Positions 46,408 through 53,404 of a DNA stretch of 53,404 bases are shown piece after piece; position 1 is the stretch's first letter, and every line of letters begins with the position of its first letter. A program made the position numbers and the translations under genes. Location: contig JAGLTB010000032.1 in the NCBI GenBank assembly GCA_023270155.1, positions 1 to 53,404 of the forward strand, in the 5' to 3' direction. Source of the stretch: Candidatus Heimdallarchaeota archaeon. Its GTDB lineage: Archaea; Asgardarchaeota; Heimdallarchaeia; Heimdallarchaeales; Heimdallarchaeaceae. Under the pieces are notes generated by a model that saw only the letters and a list, made by a program, of their open reading frames with translations, had not been told where the DNA came from and made no database searches.

Positions 46408-46417
46408 ATTTTTATAG
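46408..46417 (+). promoter_or_regulatory. TATA-like box of the 46437 gene
   Basis: ATTTTTATAG is centred about 25 bases before the ATG at 46437, supporting that start over the upstream TTG at 46392. Confidence 0.4.
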
Positions 46418-46436
46418 TGATTTAAGTATTATATTA

Positions 46437-46961
46437 ATGATGAGCTACTTATCTTCAAGCACTCTTACTCAGATTGAAATTAATACTGATATAGAGCTTA
46501 GAAGAATCATCAATGATCTTCATTTCGTTTTCTCAATATTTGATGAAGAAAATGGTCCTCTAATCTTATATGATGATTCTCCGTTAATGAGTGAAGTAGT
46601 TCAAAATCTTAATATCAAAGTTTTTCATTTTCTTATGGAAGGATCTGAATTTGGACCTGATAATCATGCTTCAATTCGAGGAATTATTCAAGTACCTCAC
46701 TCAACTTACTATACTTCTGCTATTGATCTTTTAGTAGAAAAATTCGATTTTAAGAAACAAACCAAAATCTACGTTCCTTTAGTTCTATTTCTTATCTTTC
46801 CTAAGAAAGATCTCTTTTTTTACACAAAAATTGCTAATAGCATCGAAGATTTCTTCTCCAGATACTTCAGTGATGGAATTTACGGAATCCCCACAATTCA
46901 GACCATTACTACTCTTCTAAAACAGTTCAGGAAAAGAATAATAAACCTACAGTTTATTTAA
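46437..46961 (+). CDS. Longin-like protein, possibly Nprl- or MglB-type
   Basis: This roughly 174-residue soluble protein has a first strand, DLHFVFSIFDEENGPLILY, that resembles the opening of longin domains, where FD...GP follows the first strand. A second strand and helix, SIRGIIQVPHSTYYTSAIDL, and a later YVPLVLFLIFPKKDLFFYTK fit the same fold. Longin domains assemble trafficking and GTPase-control complexes. The assignment is by pattern only. Its place beside three TPR-longin/roadblock-like proteins suggests a shared theme. Confidence 0.55.
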   Translation: MMSYLSSSTLTQIEINTDIELRRIINDLHFVFSIFDEENGPLILYDDSPLMSEVVQNLNIKVFHFLMEGSEFGPDNHASIRGIIQVPHSTYYTSAIDLLVEKFDFKKQTKIYVPLVLFLIFPKKDLFFYTKIANSIEDFFSRYFSDGIYGIPTIQTITTLLKQFRKRIINLQFI

Positions 46962-47111
46962 ATAGTCATCTAAATTCCGACAAAAATAATTTTGGGGCGT
47001 TTTAAGAGAAGCATATTTAAGCAAAAAATTTTACTATGTATAACTAATCTATTAAATGAATTACTAATACAAACGTGAAGAATGATTGATTAAACCATTA
47101 GTTAAGGAAAA

Positions 47112-47312
47112 TTACATTTTGTTTAGCTGTTCCTTCTCTCTTATCCTAGAATTAGAAGGAATTTCCTCATTATAATATTCCTTTGCCAAAAATTCTGCTA
47201 GTGCATCCCTAACAACCTCAGAACGGGAGTGATAATTTCCTGAAGCTTCCATCTCCAGCATCCACTTTATCATCGAATCCGTTACTTTAAACGTGATCAA
47301 CCTTTTCTTCAT
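47112..47312 (-). CDS. Ribbon-helix-helix (CopG-type) DNA-binding protein
   Basis: The small protein begins MKKRLITFKVTDSMIKWMLE, with the strand of a ribbon-helix-helix fold, followed by helices ending in SRSEVVRDALAEFLAKEYY, the typical RHH signature. It is probably a dimeric transcriptional repressor. The frame is open from a GTG at 47324, but the ATG at 47312 fits better with a TATA-like element near 47357-47366 (ACTATATATG on the minus strand). No toxin gene sits next to it, so a toxin-antitoxin role is unsupported. Confidence 0.8.
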   Translation of the reverse strand: MKKRLITFKVTDSMIKWMLEMEASGNYHSRSEVVRDALAEFLAKEYYNEEIPSNSRIREKEQLNKM

Positions 47313-47324
47313 CTTAAGCCCCAC

Positions 47325-47778
47325 TTTTTAGACAAATAATAAGTCCTTCTAACCCACATATATAGTTTTTGTCGGTGACCGTTTAATGTAATACCCAGAT
47401 GATACAATTCTAGAAAAAGCTGAGGATATAGCAAATTGTTTAATCAAACTCTTTTTCTTATACTTATTTTTTTGAATGTTTGCTAGACACATTTGATTAA
47501 ATGATTCACATAGATATAAATAACAAATGTCTAGATGCGAATAAATTAGATTTAAGCCTAATTAGCTTAAAGAAAATAGAATTGTAATGATGAATAGGCA
47601 ACCAAAACAGAACAATTAGTTAATAAAATATTTCAATAAAAAGATAAATGCATAATTGAACACAGAAATTGCTATTTGGGTTAAGCATTTGGTCCATAAT
47701 TTTTTCGGAATGATATTTTAGGTTAAGATTTACAGCCTAAATTTCAAAAAATTATTAAATCATGTCTTATTTTTTTTT
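47325..47778. other. Gene-free AT-rich stretch with an inverted repeat
   Basis: About 450 bases hold no convincing reading frame. Arms CTAGACACATTTG (47483-47495) and CAAATGTCTAG (47524-47534) form an imperfect inverted repeat (11 bases pair, with a two-base bulge) around an AT-rich centre containing GATATAAATAAC. It might be an operator or part of a decayed mobile element. No RNA gene was seen. Confidence 0.4.
47483..47534. repeat. Imperfect inverted repeat
   Basis: The left arm CTAGACACATTTG and right arm CAAATGTCTAG are reverse complements apart from a CA bulge in the left arm. The 28-base spacer contains a TATA-like motif. It lies about 170 bases upstream of the RHH gene. Its role is unknown. 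Confidence 0.45.
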
Positions 47779-48177
47779 TTATTCATCAGTATTGTAGGCT
47801 ATCGCTACTATTTTCCACTCGCCAGACTTGTTACTTAGAGTGCCTAGAAACTTCCCAATTTGGTCTACATTCCCCTCGTCTCCCTTCAACACCATATGAT
47901 AACTCGCGATCATGTAAGCTATATCACCATTCTCTGAGAATTGAATATCTATCACTTCATTCTCCATGTGGACCAACGATTCGAAGATCACTTTGTAGAG
48001 TCCTCGGAGGTCACTGTGCCCTTTCATCAACTTCATTTCTGGGGCAAGGCTGTAACAGTCTTGGTCATAAATTTTTAAGGCTCCCTCGATGTTACGGCTA
48101 TTTTCTGCTTCCACACTCACCTGGAGTAGTTGCACTATCTTAGCTTTCTCCACCTCAACATCAAACATACGATACAT
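47779..48177 (-). CDS. SnoaL/DUF4440-like NTF2-fold protein
   Basis: This 132-residue protein has the NTF2-like order: a helix (KIVQLLQVSVEAENSRNIEG), ALKIYDQDCYSLAPEMKLMK, a helix with SDLRGLYKVIFESL, then strands DIAYMIASYHMVLKG and ending GEWKIVAIAYNTDE. Such domains bind small ligands or act as isomerases or hydrolase-like enzymes. No catalytic Asp/His pair can be fixed by eye. ATGs at 48177 and 48168 are both possible starts. It lies alone in a loosely packed region and may be recently acquired. Confidence 0.8.
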   Translation of the reverse strand: MYRMFDVEVEKAKIVQLLQVSVEAENSRNIEGALKIYDQDCYSLAPEMKLMKGHSDLRGLYKVIFESLVHMENEVIDIQFSENGDIAYMIASYHMVLKGDEGNVDQIGKFLGTLSNKSGEWKIVAIAYNTDE

Positions 48178-48278
48178 CCTCCAAATTTTTCATTTTTATC
48201 CTTCCTTAGCATATTCAACAATAATAAAACTTGATATCCCCTTATTTATAAGTATCTATTTTTCATTAAGATTAGTGT

Positions 48279-48545
48279 TTATAAGCAATTAGCTTGATAA
48301 ATGCCACGAAATATACGAGAAAATCTTTTAGCAAGTTCTTTCTTTACAAGTTTATAGTTTTTAGACTTATCCAGATTATCCATGTAACCTCTGAATGAAT
48401 CAAATTCCTCTTTTACATTCATAAAAGCTATAGCATTTACAAGTGTAGCTTCTATTTTTGCTCTGTTTCTAATAATACCTGAATCAGACAAGAGCTCCTC
48501 AATATCATCAATAGGTTTGAAATAAGTGTTTTTCCCAAATTCATG
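48279..48545 (-). pseudogene. Fragment of DNA-3-methyladenine glycosylase I (tag)
   Basis: The frame from about 48545 down to 48279 reads FKPIDDIEELLSDSGIIRNR then AKIEATLVNAIAFMNVKEEF. This matches the central part of Tag enzymes, where GIxRNR-KIxAxxxNA is a signature. The N-terminal catalytic part, with its conserved Cys and Trp residues, is absent: the frame is closed by a TAA just upstream of 48545, with no start in family-like context. It also ends early, FRGIYQANCL, before the C-terminal zinc-binding part. It is thus an eroded gene. Confidence 0.75.
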
Positions 48546-48785
48546 TTACCTTCTTATAATGAAACAGGACTTCATGCAATTGTTCGCTCAAAATGTTTTT
48601 CGACAAGACTTAGAAAACGCTCATTTTCGGTCATAAATAAATTTGAATTTATTTCTTTAATCTAGCTTTCTCTCAATCACTCATTCCTAAAATCTACTAT
48701 CTACATCTAGGAGCACCAAAAATATACGCACGAATTTGTATCTTCTATATCCTCAAGGTTATTTTAGCGAAGAAAATGGCTTATC
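48546..48785. other. Gene-free stretch
   Basis: No convincing frame or RNA was seen. It separates the tag fragment from the hydrolase gene and may hold eroded sequence from the rest of the tag gene. Confidence 0.3.
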
Positions 48786-49625
48786 TCATATTGTTTTTGT
48801 AATCCAGTCAATTATCATATTGTCGAATAAAGCTTGTTCCTCATATGGGGGAGTATGACCACTTTTCTCAAATAAATGGTACTTACAACTTGGAAACTTT
48901 TCCTTCTCACCGTCCCACAAAATAGGGGGGTTCAAAAAATCATACTTCCCCATCGCTAGAAAAACTGGACAGGAAATCTTGGACAGGAATGGAGTGGCAT
49001 CATAGTCCTTTAATATTTCATAGGCAAATATATTCCAAAATTCCATGTTGAGCCTCTGATCTTCAAAAAGTGGTGATGAATCAAATTGTGGATCATACCA
49101 AAACTTTGATCCAATAGCAACATAATATTTCACAAAATCTTCACCGGTATTAAGTTTAATATTCGAAAGAGTTTCGAAGTTGGAGTCATAAATCGCTTTT
49201 CTCTCGGTAGACGCATTTTCGTCCCAATAATCTTGTTGTTTCTTGGTGTAATCTTTTATTAACCACCACTTTGGTCCAAGCCCAATTAGAATGAGATGAG
49301 AAACTTTATCTGGAAATCTTCTTACGTATTCAAGCCCAAGAAGTACCATTGCAGAATGCCCCAACAAAGCAAAGGTTTTAAGATTTAATTTCTGAACGAA
49401 TGAATCAAAATCATTGATTAATGAATCAAGAGTCATATCCTCGACTTTTCCAAGTTCAGAGTAACCGCAGAATCCATTATCAACGAAAATTAGTTGCAAG
49501 TGGCTCCTAATGTTAGTTGATAAGGTACGTTTATGAAAGGGATTTAACCCATTCAAAATTATACAAGGTACCCCATTTCCTTCGATTTCATAGTATATTT
49601 TTCTTCCATTAACTGTAATATGCAA
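48786..49625 (-). CDS. Alpha/beta hydrolase
   Basis: This 279-residue alpha/beta hydrolase has the nucleophile elbow GHSAM (Ser near residue 94), an acid in MGKYDFLNPP near 223-232 and a His in FEKSGHTPPYEE near 252-263. The first strands, ITVNGRKIYYEIEGNG, are typical; the usual HG oxyanion motif is replaced by NGLNP. The substrate is unknown. The start is a TTG at 49625 with a good GAGGAG about ten bases upstream and no better ATG nearby. Confidence 0.87.
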   Translation of the reverse strand: MHITVNGRKIYYEIEGNGVPCIILNGLNPFHKRTLSTNIRSHLQLIFVDNGFCGYSELGKVEDMTLDSLINDFDSFVQKLNLKTFALLGHSAMVLLGLEYVRRFPDKVSHLILIGLGPKWWLIKDYTKKQQDYWDENASTERKAIYDSNFETLSNIKLNTGEDFVKYYVAIGSKFWYDPQFDSSPLFEDQRLNMEFWNIFAYEILKDYDATPFLSKISCPVFLAMGKYDFLNPPILWDGEKEKFPSCKYHLFEKSGHTPPYEEQALFDNMIIDWITKTI

Positions 49626-49803
49626 TTTCTTAGACTCCTCTTCAGTTGTTCCATCAATTTAATGCAATATAATAACTTTTTCCGTCTTTATAACTCACAT
49701 AATGAAGCATTGGAAGTTTTAAAACAAAACAAACACATTACCACAATTGAAACTTGGACAGATTTCCCAAGATCTTGGGATTTTTGGGATAAACTAGGAG
49801 CTG

Positions 49804-50001
49804 AAAGTGTACATGAAGAAGCGGTCAGCAGACTTTATTGATAATGAAATAATTGAGAGTATTGTAAATTGCTATTCTGATTCTGGTGATGCTGAAAGAG
49901 CTCTATCTCTACTTAGGAGAACAAGCGAATATGCAATTAGACAGAACTGCGAAAATATAACAAGTGAGCATTTTTTGAAAATGAGGGAATCTATGTGGTA
50001 A
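49804..50001 (+). pseudogene. Fragment of a Cdc6/Orc1-like AAA+ lid
   Basis: The frame reads MKKRSADFIDNEIIESIVNC, then YSDSGDAERALSLLRRTSEY and AIRQNCENITSEHFLKM. In archaeal Cdc6/Orc1, the AAA+ lid carries SGDARxALxLLRxAxE and an ITxEHV-like end, so the match is good. The ATPase part with Walker motifs and the C-terminal winged helix are missing, and the frame stops right after the lid. A different frame (49662-49841) overlaps it and has no recognisable content. A full-length active protein is not possible here. Confidence 0.65.
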
Positions 50002-50055
50002 ATTATATTATGTATTTTGAAGAAGTGAAAATGTAAATAGGTTTATCCTTCCATG

Positions 50056-51198
50056 TTAAAATTCACTGAATTCATCTTGGTCTTCCACATCATCTTTCCA
50101 ACGAGAATATTTCTTCATAATGTCTTCAATATCTCCAGAGATAGATCTGGCTAGTTCAGCTGCTGTTACTTCACTAACTTCTTTCTGTGTTGGAGGTGGT
50201 GCTTTTTGTGTTGGAGGTGGTGCTTTTAGTGGAGGTTTAATATCTAAAACAGCTTCTCCTCTGATTACTTCTTCTCGTTCTTTTTCTTCTTCAATGATGT
50301 CTAACCATTCCCTATACTTGTCTATCTCTACAACTTCCTTTCTGTGATCTTTCATCATTTGGAAAATTTCTGATCTAATTGGTTTTGAGATGTCCCAGCA
50401 CATTTGCCAGAGCATATCAGATTGATAGTCAGAGAACTTAATTGCTGTTTTCTTTACCATAAATGCTGAAAACCTCCAGAAGTTTTCTCCTAATATTTCA
50501 GCTATTTTCTTTTCAGCTTTTTTCTCATTTGACTCTATACTCAAGAGCGTTTGGATACCTTCTAGCTGCTGAAAAACATATTTTCTTATATAGGGCCATA
50601 AGTTTGGGAATCGCAAAAGTTCTTCTTTTTCCAACAATTGTTGTGATTCTGGAGTTGTTTCTTCATGCTTAACTCTTTTCTCCACCATTGCATGTGCTAA
50701 TTGATCAACAGTTTCATACCCGTTATTTTTAGCAATCATTTTTAGAGCTGAATCTATGGAATATAGGAGTGGTGCTGGATGTTCAAGTTTCGATTCTGCT
50801 AGTAAATCCTCAACTGCTAATTCAGATCCTATCCCTCCCAAAGATAGTGCTGCTCTGCTTTTTACTGATACATCTGGATCTTTTCTCACTGAAACCAGAA
50901 GAGCGGAGATGGCTTGGGGAGAGGTAAATTTACCTAGCGATCTAGCTGCTGCAAGCCTGATATCCCTAATATTATCCATTAGGCAGAAAATTAAAGTCTC
51001 TATCGCTCGATGGTCCCCAATCTCAGCTAAAGCAGTAATTGAATAAGTTCTGTTTTCTATTGAATCTTGATTTACAACCTTAATTAGAGGTTCAACTGCT
51101 CTTTCATCCCTCAAATCCCCTAGAGCTAAAATTGCCTCTTCTCGTTTCGCTGTATCTTCGTTAGTTAGTTGTTTAATCAGCTTACTGATATTTACCAT
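50056..51198 (-). CDS. HEAT-repeat (PBS lyase-like) protein
   Basis: The N-terminal 150 residues form four or five HEAT-like repeats of the PBS-lyase type (EEAILALGDLRDERAVEPLI, and IRLAAARSLGKFTSPQAISA). A helical middle part follows with ENFWRFSAFMVKKTAIKF. The C-terminus is a Pro-rich linker with a tandem KAPPPTQ repeat, then an acidic helix ending DEFSEF. It is probably a protein-interaction scaffold. A TATA-like ATATATAAT at 51222-51230 lies about 28 bases before the ATG. Confidence 0.85.
   Translation of the reverse strand: MVNISKLIKQLTNEDTAKREEAILALGDLRDERAVEPLIKVVNQDSIENRTYSITALAEIGDHRAIETLIFCLMDNIRDIRLAAARSLGKFTSPQAISALLVSVRKDPDVSVKSRAALSLGGIGSELAVEDLLAESKLEHPAPLLYSIDSALKMIAKNNGYETVDQLAHAMVEKRVKHEETTPESQQLLEKEELLRFPNLWPYIRKYVFQQLEGIQTLLSIESNEKKAEKKIAEILGENFWRFSAFMVKKTAIKFSDYQSDMLWQMCWDISKPIRSEIFQMMKDHRKEVVEIDKYREWLDIIEEEKEREEVIRGEAVLDIKPPLKAPPPTQKAPPPTQKEVSEVTAAELARSISGDIEDIMKKYSRWKDDVEDQDEFSEF
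50186..50227. repeat. 21-base tandem direct repeat within the HEAT gene
   Basis: Two copies of a 21-base unit, TGTGTTGGAGGTGGTGCTTT plus one base, lie head to tail and encode the repeated KAPPPTQ in the linker. Repeat number may vary between strains. Confidence 0.7.
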
Positions 51199-51221
51199 GC
51201 AAGTATAACAAGTTAGTAAAA

Positions 51222-51230
51222 ATATATAAT
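51222..51230 (-). promoter_or_regulatory. TATA-like box of the HEAT-repeat gene
   Basis: On the minus strand this reads ATTATATAT, about 28 bases before the ATG at 51198. The message is probably leaderless or nearly so. Confidence 0.5.
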
Positions 51231-51250
51231 TGTATTGCTTAACTGATGAG

Positions 51251-52216
51251 TCATCCAGTTTTTTTCAGATTTCTCCAAGAATAGTCTTCTTTTGCTATAA
51301 GAGTGACTGCAGAATCCTCTTTTTGGTCTATTATTTGCAGATCACTATCAGCAACAATTGCTTTTGAGAACTCATTAATTTTCTCAAATCGTGGCATAAT
51401 TTCATATGGTAGTCTTTTTCTTGCGTCTCCAACTGACATAAAACCTTTAGGCTCCAAAAAATGTGCTTCAGATTCTAAAAATAATTTTGTATATTCTTCA
51501 GATTGTTCCATATTATATCCTGGAACCAAAGTTAACCTAACTACCTTTCTTGTATCCAGTGACGGGAGTAATTGTATTGTTTCATTTATTTTGTCCCAAG
51601 CATTGGTAATTGAGGGTCTTGCTGTCTTTTCGAATAATTCTCTATTAGGTGCGATTAAGGTTACATATAATTGAGTTGGTAAAGGATCTAACTTTTCTAG
51701 AACTTCTGGATTAGTTCCATTTGTCACTAGAAATGTGGTCATATCTCTTGAGTGGAATTCTTCTATCAATTCGCTCAATTTTGGATAAAGAGTAGGTTCT
51801 CCACTCAATGAAATTGCTGCATGCTTTGGATTGAGAGATTCTAGATATTTCTCATTTGGCACTGCAGGATGTGCATTATATCCAGCAACAAGTTTTCTTT
51901 GCTGCTCGATCATTTTATCAATAATTTCTTTAGGTTCATCAACTTTGCAGTTCATGGGATCTTTATTATACCATGAAGCACTTCTCCAGCAGAAAACACA
52001 TTTTAGGTTACACCAAATAGTTGCGGGAGTGCATTGTAAACATTGATGTGAATTTATTCCGTAGAACTTACTCTTATAACAGACACCTTCTCCCTTTAAT
52101 GAATGCTTTAACCATGTACATGTCTTAACAGCTGAATGGTTCCCAGCAATCCTGTACTGCTGTTTCTCCAATTTGTCTTTAACATTATCTGGAATAGAAC
52201 AAGGAACAACAGTCAT
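51251..52216 (-). CDS. taw1: tRNA 4-demethylwyosine synthase (Taw1/TYW1)
   Basis: This radical-SAM enzyme makes the tricyclic base of wyosine at G37 of tRNA-Phe from N1-methylguanosine and pyruvate. The radical-SAM cluster CNLKCVFCW gives Cys69, Cys73 and Cys76. Cys59/Cys62 in QCLQCTPATIWC and Cys46 are candidates for the second cluster. AISLSGEPTLYPKLSELIEE near 135-154 and FLVTNGTNPEVLEKL are the SAM-binding strands. KGFMSVGDARKRLPYE is the family's C-terminal motif. Length (321) is normal for archaeal Taw1, without the flavodoxin domain of eukaryotic TYW1. It is an archaeal marker. Confidence 0.95.
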   Translation of the reverse strand: MTVVPCSIPDNVKDKLEKQQYRIAGNHSAVKTCTWLKHSLKGEGVCYKSKFYGINSHQCLQCTPATIWCNLKCVFCWRSASWYNKDPMNCKVDEPKEIIDKMIEQQRKLVAGYNAHPAVPNEKYLESLNPKHAAISLSGEPTLYPKLSELIEEFHSRDMTTFLVTNGTNPEVLEKLDPLPTQLYVTLIAPNRELFEKTARPSITNAWDKINETIQLLPSLDTRKVVRLTLVPGYNMEQSEEYTKLFLESEAHFLEPKGFMSVGDARKRLPYEIMPRFEKINEFSKAIVADSDLQIIDQKEDSAVTLIAKEDYSWRNLKKTG

Positions 52217-52312
52217 CTAAACTTCCAGAAAATCTTTCCTTTTTTATTCTTTTGATACAACTGAAATTTAATAAATATAAAAATAAAAGGAGGAAGATGT
52301 TAGTTGTAATCC

Positions 52313-52708
52313 TCAGTCATCAACTAGACTGTCTAAAGTTATCTCATCAAGAAATCCAAATCTACTTGCATCGCTCAAATAAGATTGTGCTTGAAAATCA
52401 CTGTCAAATACTTTGACTTTATCTTTGATTTCTTTGTTTTTTATTTTCTTCTTCTTTGTGAATAAGAAAGCTATATTCTGAACAATTTTCCCTCTTTCAG
52501 CCAATTTATCTGCAATTTTATTAGCTATTTCTTCTGATTCCTTAACATCATAACTTGTGACATCAATCATGTAAAAGAGAGGTTTTTTAGCATTTTCATG
52601 TTGTTCATCTAAGCATCTTTTAAGTTCCTTTACCATTTTATCAGTATATTTTCCTTCAAATCTCATTTTTACTATTACTTGAGAGAGGTATCTCACATGA
52701 ATTGTCAT
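52313..52708 (-). CDS. Small conserved protein, STAS-like fold possible
   Basis: This 131-residue soluble protein alternates strands and helices: IHVRYLSQVIVKMRFEGKYT, a helix MVKELKRCLDEQHENAKK, the strand PLFYMIDVTSYDV, a helix, NIAFLFTKKKKI and VKVFDSDFQAQSYL. The order resembles STAS or SpoIIAA-like proteins, but no phosphorylated Ser motif is obvious. It lies about 100 bases upstream of taw1 on the same strand. Function is unknown. Confidence 0.6.
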   Translation of the reverse strand: MTIHVRYLSQVIVKMRFEGKYTDKMVKELKRCLDEQHENAKKPLFYMIDVTSYDVKESEEIANKIADKLAERGKIVQNIAFLFTKKKKIKNKEIKDKVKVFDSDFQAQSYLSDASRFGFLDEITLDSLVDD

Positions 52709-52847
52709 ATTATCACAATTTTAACGCTAACCTTTCACAACCATGAAATATTTAAAAACGTTGTTTTTTGACACTTTTCTAAAATCATAAAATTTCGATG
52801 CATTACATTTATTAAATCTCAAGAAACTAATTGTTTGTGAGTTTGAA

Positions 52848-53384
52848 ATGGTGAATGAAGATAAAGAAGAACCTGCTGAAGTAATGCAAGAAGATAAGAC
52901 TTCATTCATCAATCGAGCTAGACAAATTCGTCTTGTGAAATTTGCTATAGTTAGTACAGGTGGATTTGGTTTGACAGAGTTATTTGTCTTTCTTTCACTT
53001 TTGGTTTTTGACTTGTACTTCTTAAGAGAAGAAATTCTTTTTAGATTCTGGGTATTCGATGTCTATACTAGTCACTTTGCTCTTCTAGTAGCAATAATTG
53101 TAGTAATGGTATATAACTACGCTATTAATAAAATTTGGACTTTTAGAAAGCAGGAACAGCTAGTAGATTTTAGAATCTCAGTTCAATTTATTAAATTTGC
53201 AATTGTTGGGGCTTCAGGAGCTCTAGTTAATTATGGATTGTTTCATCTATTTTTTGTTGTGATAGGTTGGAATGTTTATCTTGCAACTGCCGTAGGTTTT
53301 GTGGTTTCTGTATTAACAAATTTCATCTTGAATGATCTTTGGACATTTAATCCTAAATTTGGTAAAGAAAAAAACAATGTGTGA
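52848..53384 (+). CDS. GtrA-family membrane protein
   Basis: This 178-residue protein has a charged N-terminus and four membrane helices arranged as two similar halves. Each half starts with KFAIV and ends with the family motif: NYAINKIWTF near residue 90-99 and NFILNDLWTF near 162-171. GtrA proteins are thought to move polyprenyl-phosphate sugars to the outer face for GT-C enzymes such as the one at 32688. The link to the glycan island is an inference. The stop is at 53382-53384; the last 20 bases hold nothing identifiable. Confidence 0.88.
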   Translation: MVNEDKEEPAEVMQEDKTSFINRARQIRLVKFAIVSTGGFGLTELFVFLSLLVFDLYFLREEILFRFWVFDVYTSHFALLVAIIVVMVYNYAINKIWTFRKQEQLVDFRISVQFIKFAIVGASGALVNYGLFHLFFVVIGWNVYLATAVGFVVSVLTNFILNDLWTFNPKFGKEKNNV

Positions 53385-53404
53385 TTAATTGAGTTCATAA
53401 CCAC

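Noticed and set aside
47112-47312. Toxin-antitoxin pair with the RHH protein as antitoxin
   Set aside because: No toxin-like frame is adjacent on the same strand.
49620-49841. Frame before the Cdc6 fragment, reading NSHNEALEVLKQNKHITTIE
   Set aside because: I could not tie it to Cdc6 or any other family; it may be eroded sequence, so it is not listed as a gene.
51303-51674. 123-residue plus-strand frame
   Set aside because: It is the complement of taw1, whose motifs are unmistakable.
1-53404. CRISPR arrays, tRNA or rRNA genes
   Set aside because: No regularly spaced repeats and no GC-rich cloverleaf-like stretch was seen; subtle intron-containing tRNAs cannot be excluded by eye.

Overview
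This is an AT-rich, gene-dense archaeal window. The archaeal assignment rests on a TFIIB-type initiation factor, a Taw1/TYW1 wyosine enzyme, a Cdc6/Orc1-like remnant, and many genes with a TATA-like box about 25 nt before the start codon and little or no leader. Several HEAT, TPR and TPR-plus-longin/roadblock-like proteins, and an Nprl/longin-like protein, suggest an Asgard archaeon, perhaps Heimdallarchaeia-like. This lineage guess is an inference, because no rRNA lies in the window.

Layout. (1) 1-2.9 kb: a frameshifted sulfotransferase and a membrane protein joining an SCP2-like domain to an arylsulfotransferase (ASST)-like propeller. (2) 2.9-8.6 kb: a HEAT/TPR scaffold, a divergent TFB, a small membrane protein and an Eco57I-like DNA methyltransferase. 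(3) 8.6-17.7 kb: two tandem, very similar membrane-anchored ASST-like proteins, then cysQ and a Sat-APS kinase fusion. (4) 17.7-34 kb: a VOC protein, a TauE/SafE permease and a surface-glycan island: a PAPS sulfotransferase, glycosyltransferases, a Wzx-type flippase, a pyruvyltransferase-like protein, an asparagine-synthetase-like protein, a CMP-nonulosonate synthetase/PseG fusion and NeuB. (5) 34-38 kb: an MFS-PhoU fusion and a secreted metzincin. (6) 38-47 kb: three tandem TPR plus longin/roadblock-like paralogues, a second Eco57I-like methyltransferase and a longin-like protein. (7) 47-50 kb: a loosely packed, eroded stretch with gene fragments. (8) 50-53.4 kb: a HEAT protein, Taw1, a small conserved protein and a GtrA-family membrane protein.

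How they may work together. Sat-CysC would make PAPS, the cytoplasmic sulfotransferases would spend it on glycans, and CysQ would clear the PAP by-product. NeuB and the NeuA-PseG fusion would make and activate a pseudaminic-acid-like sugar. Glycosyltransferases, flippase and GtrA would assemble and export the glycan, and three ASST-like ectoenzymes could move sulfate between acceptors outside the cell. The best candidate for an undescribed system is therefore a sulfated, nonulosonate-bearing archaeal surface glycan with extracellular ASST-like enzymes. The tandem ASST duplication kept a scar holding the start of cysQ joined to the end of the methyltransferase gene, so the order methyltransferase-ASST-cysQ is older than the duplication.
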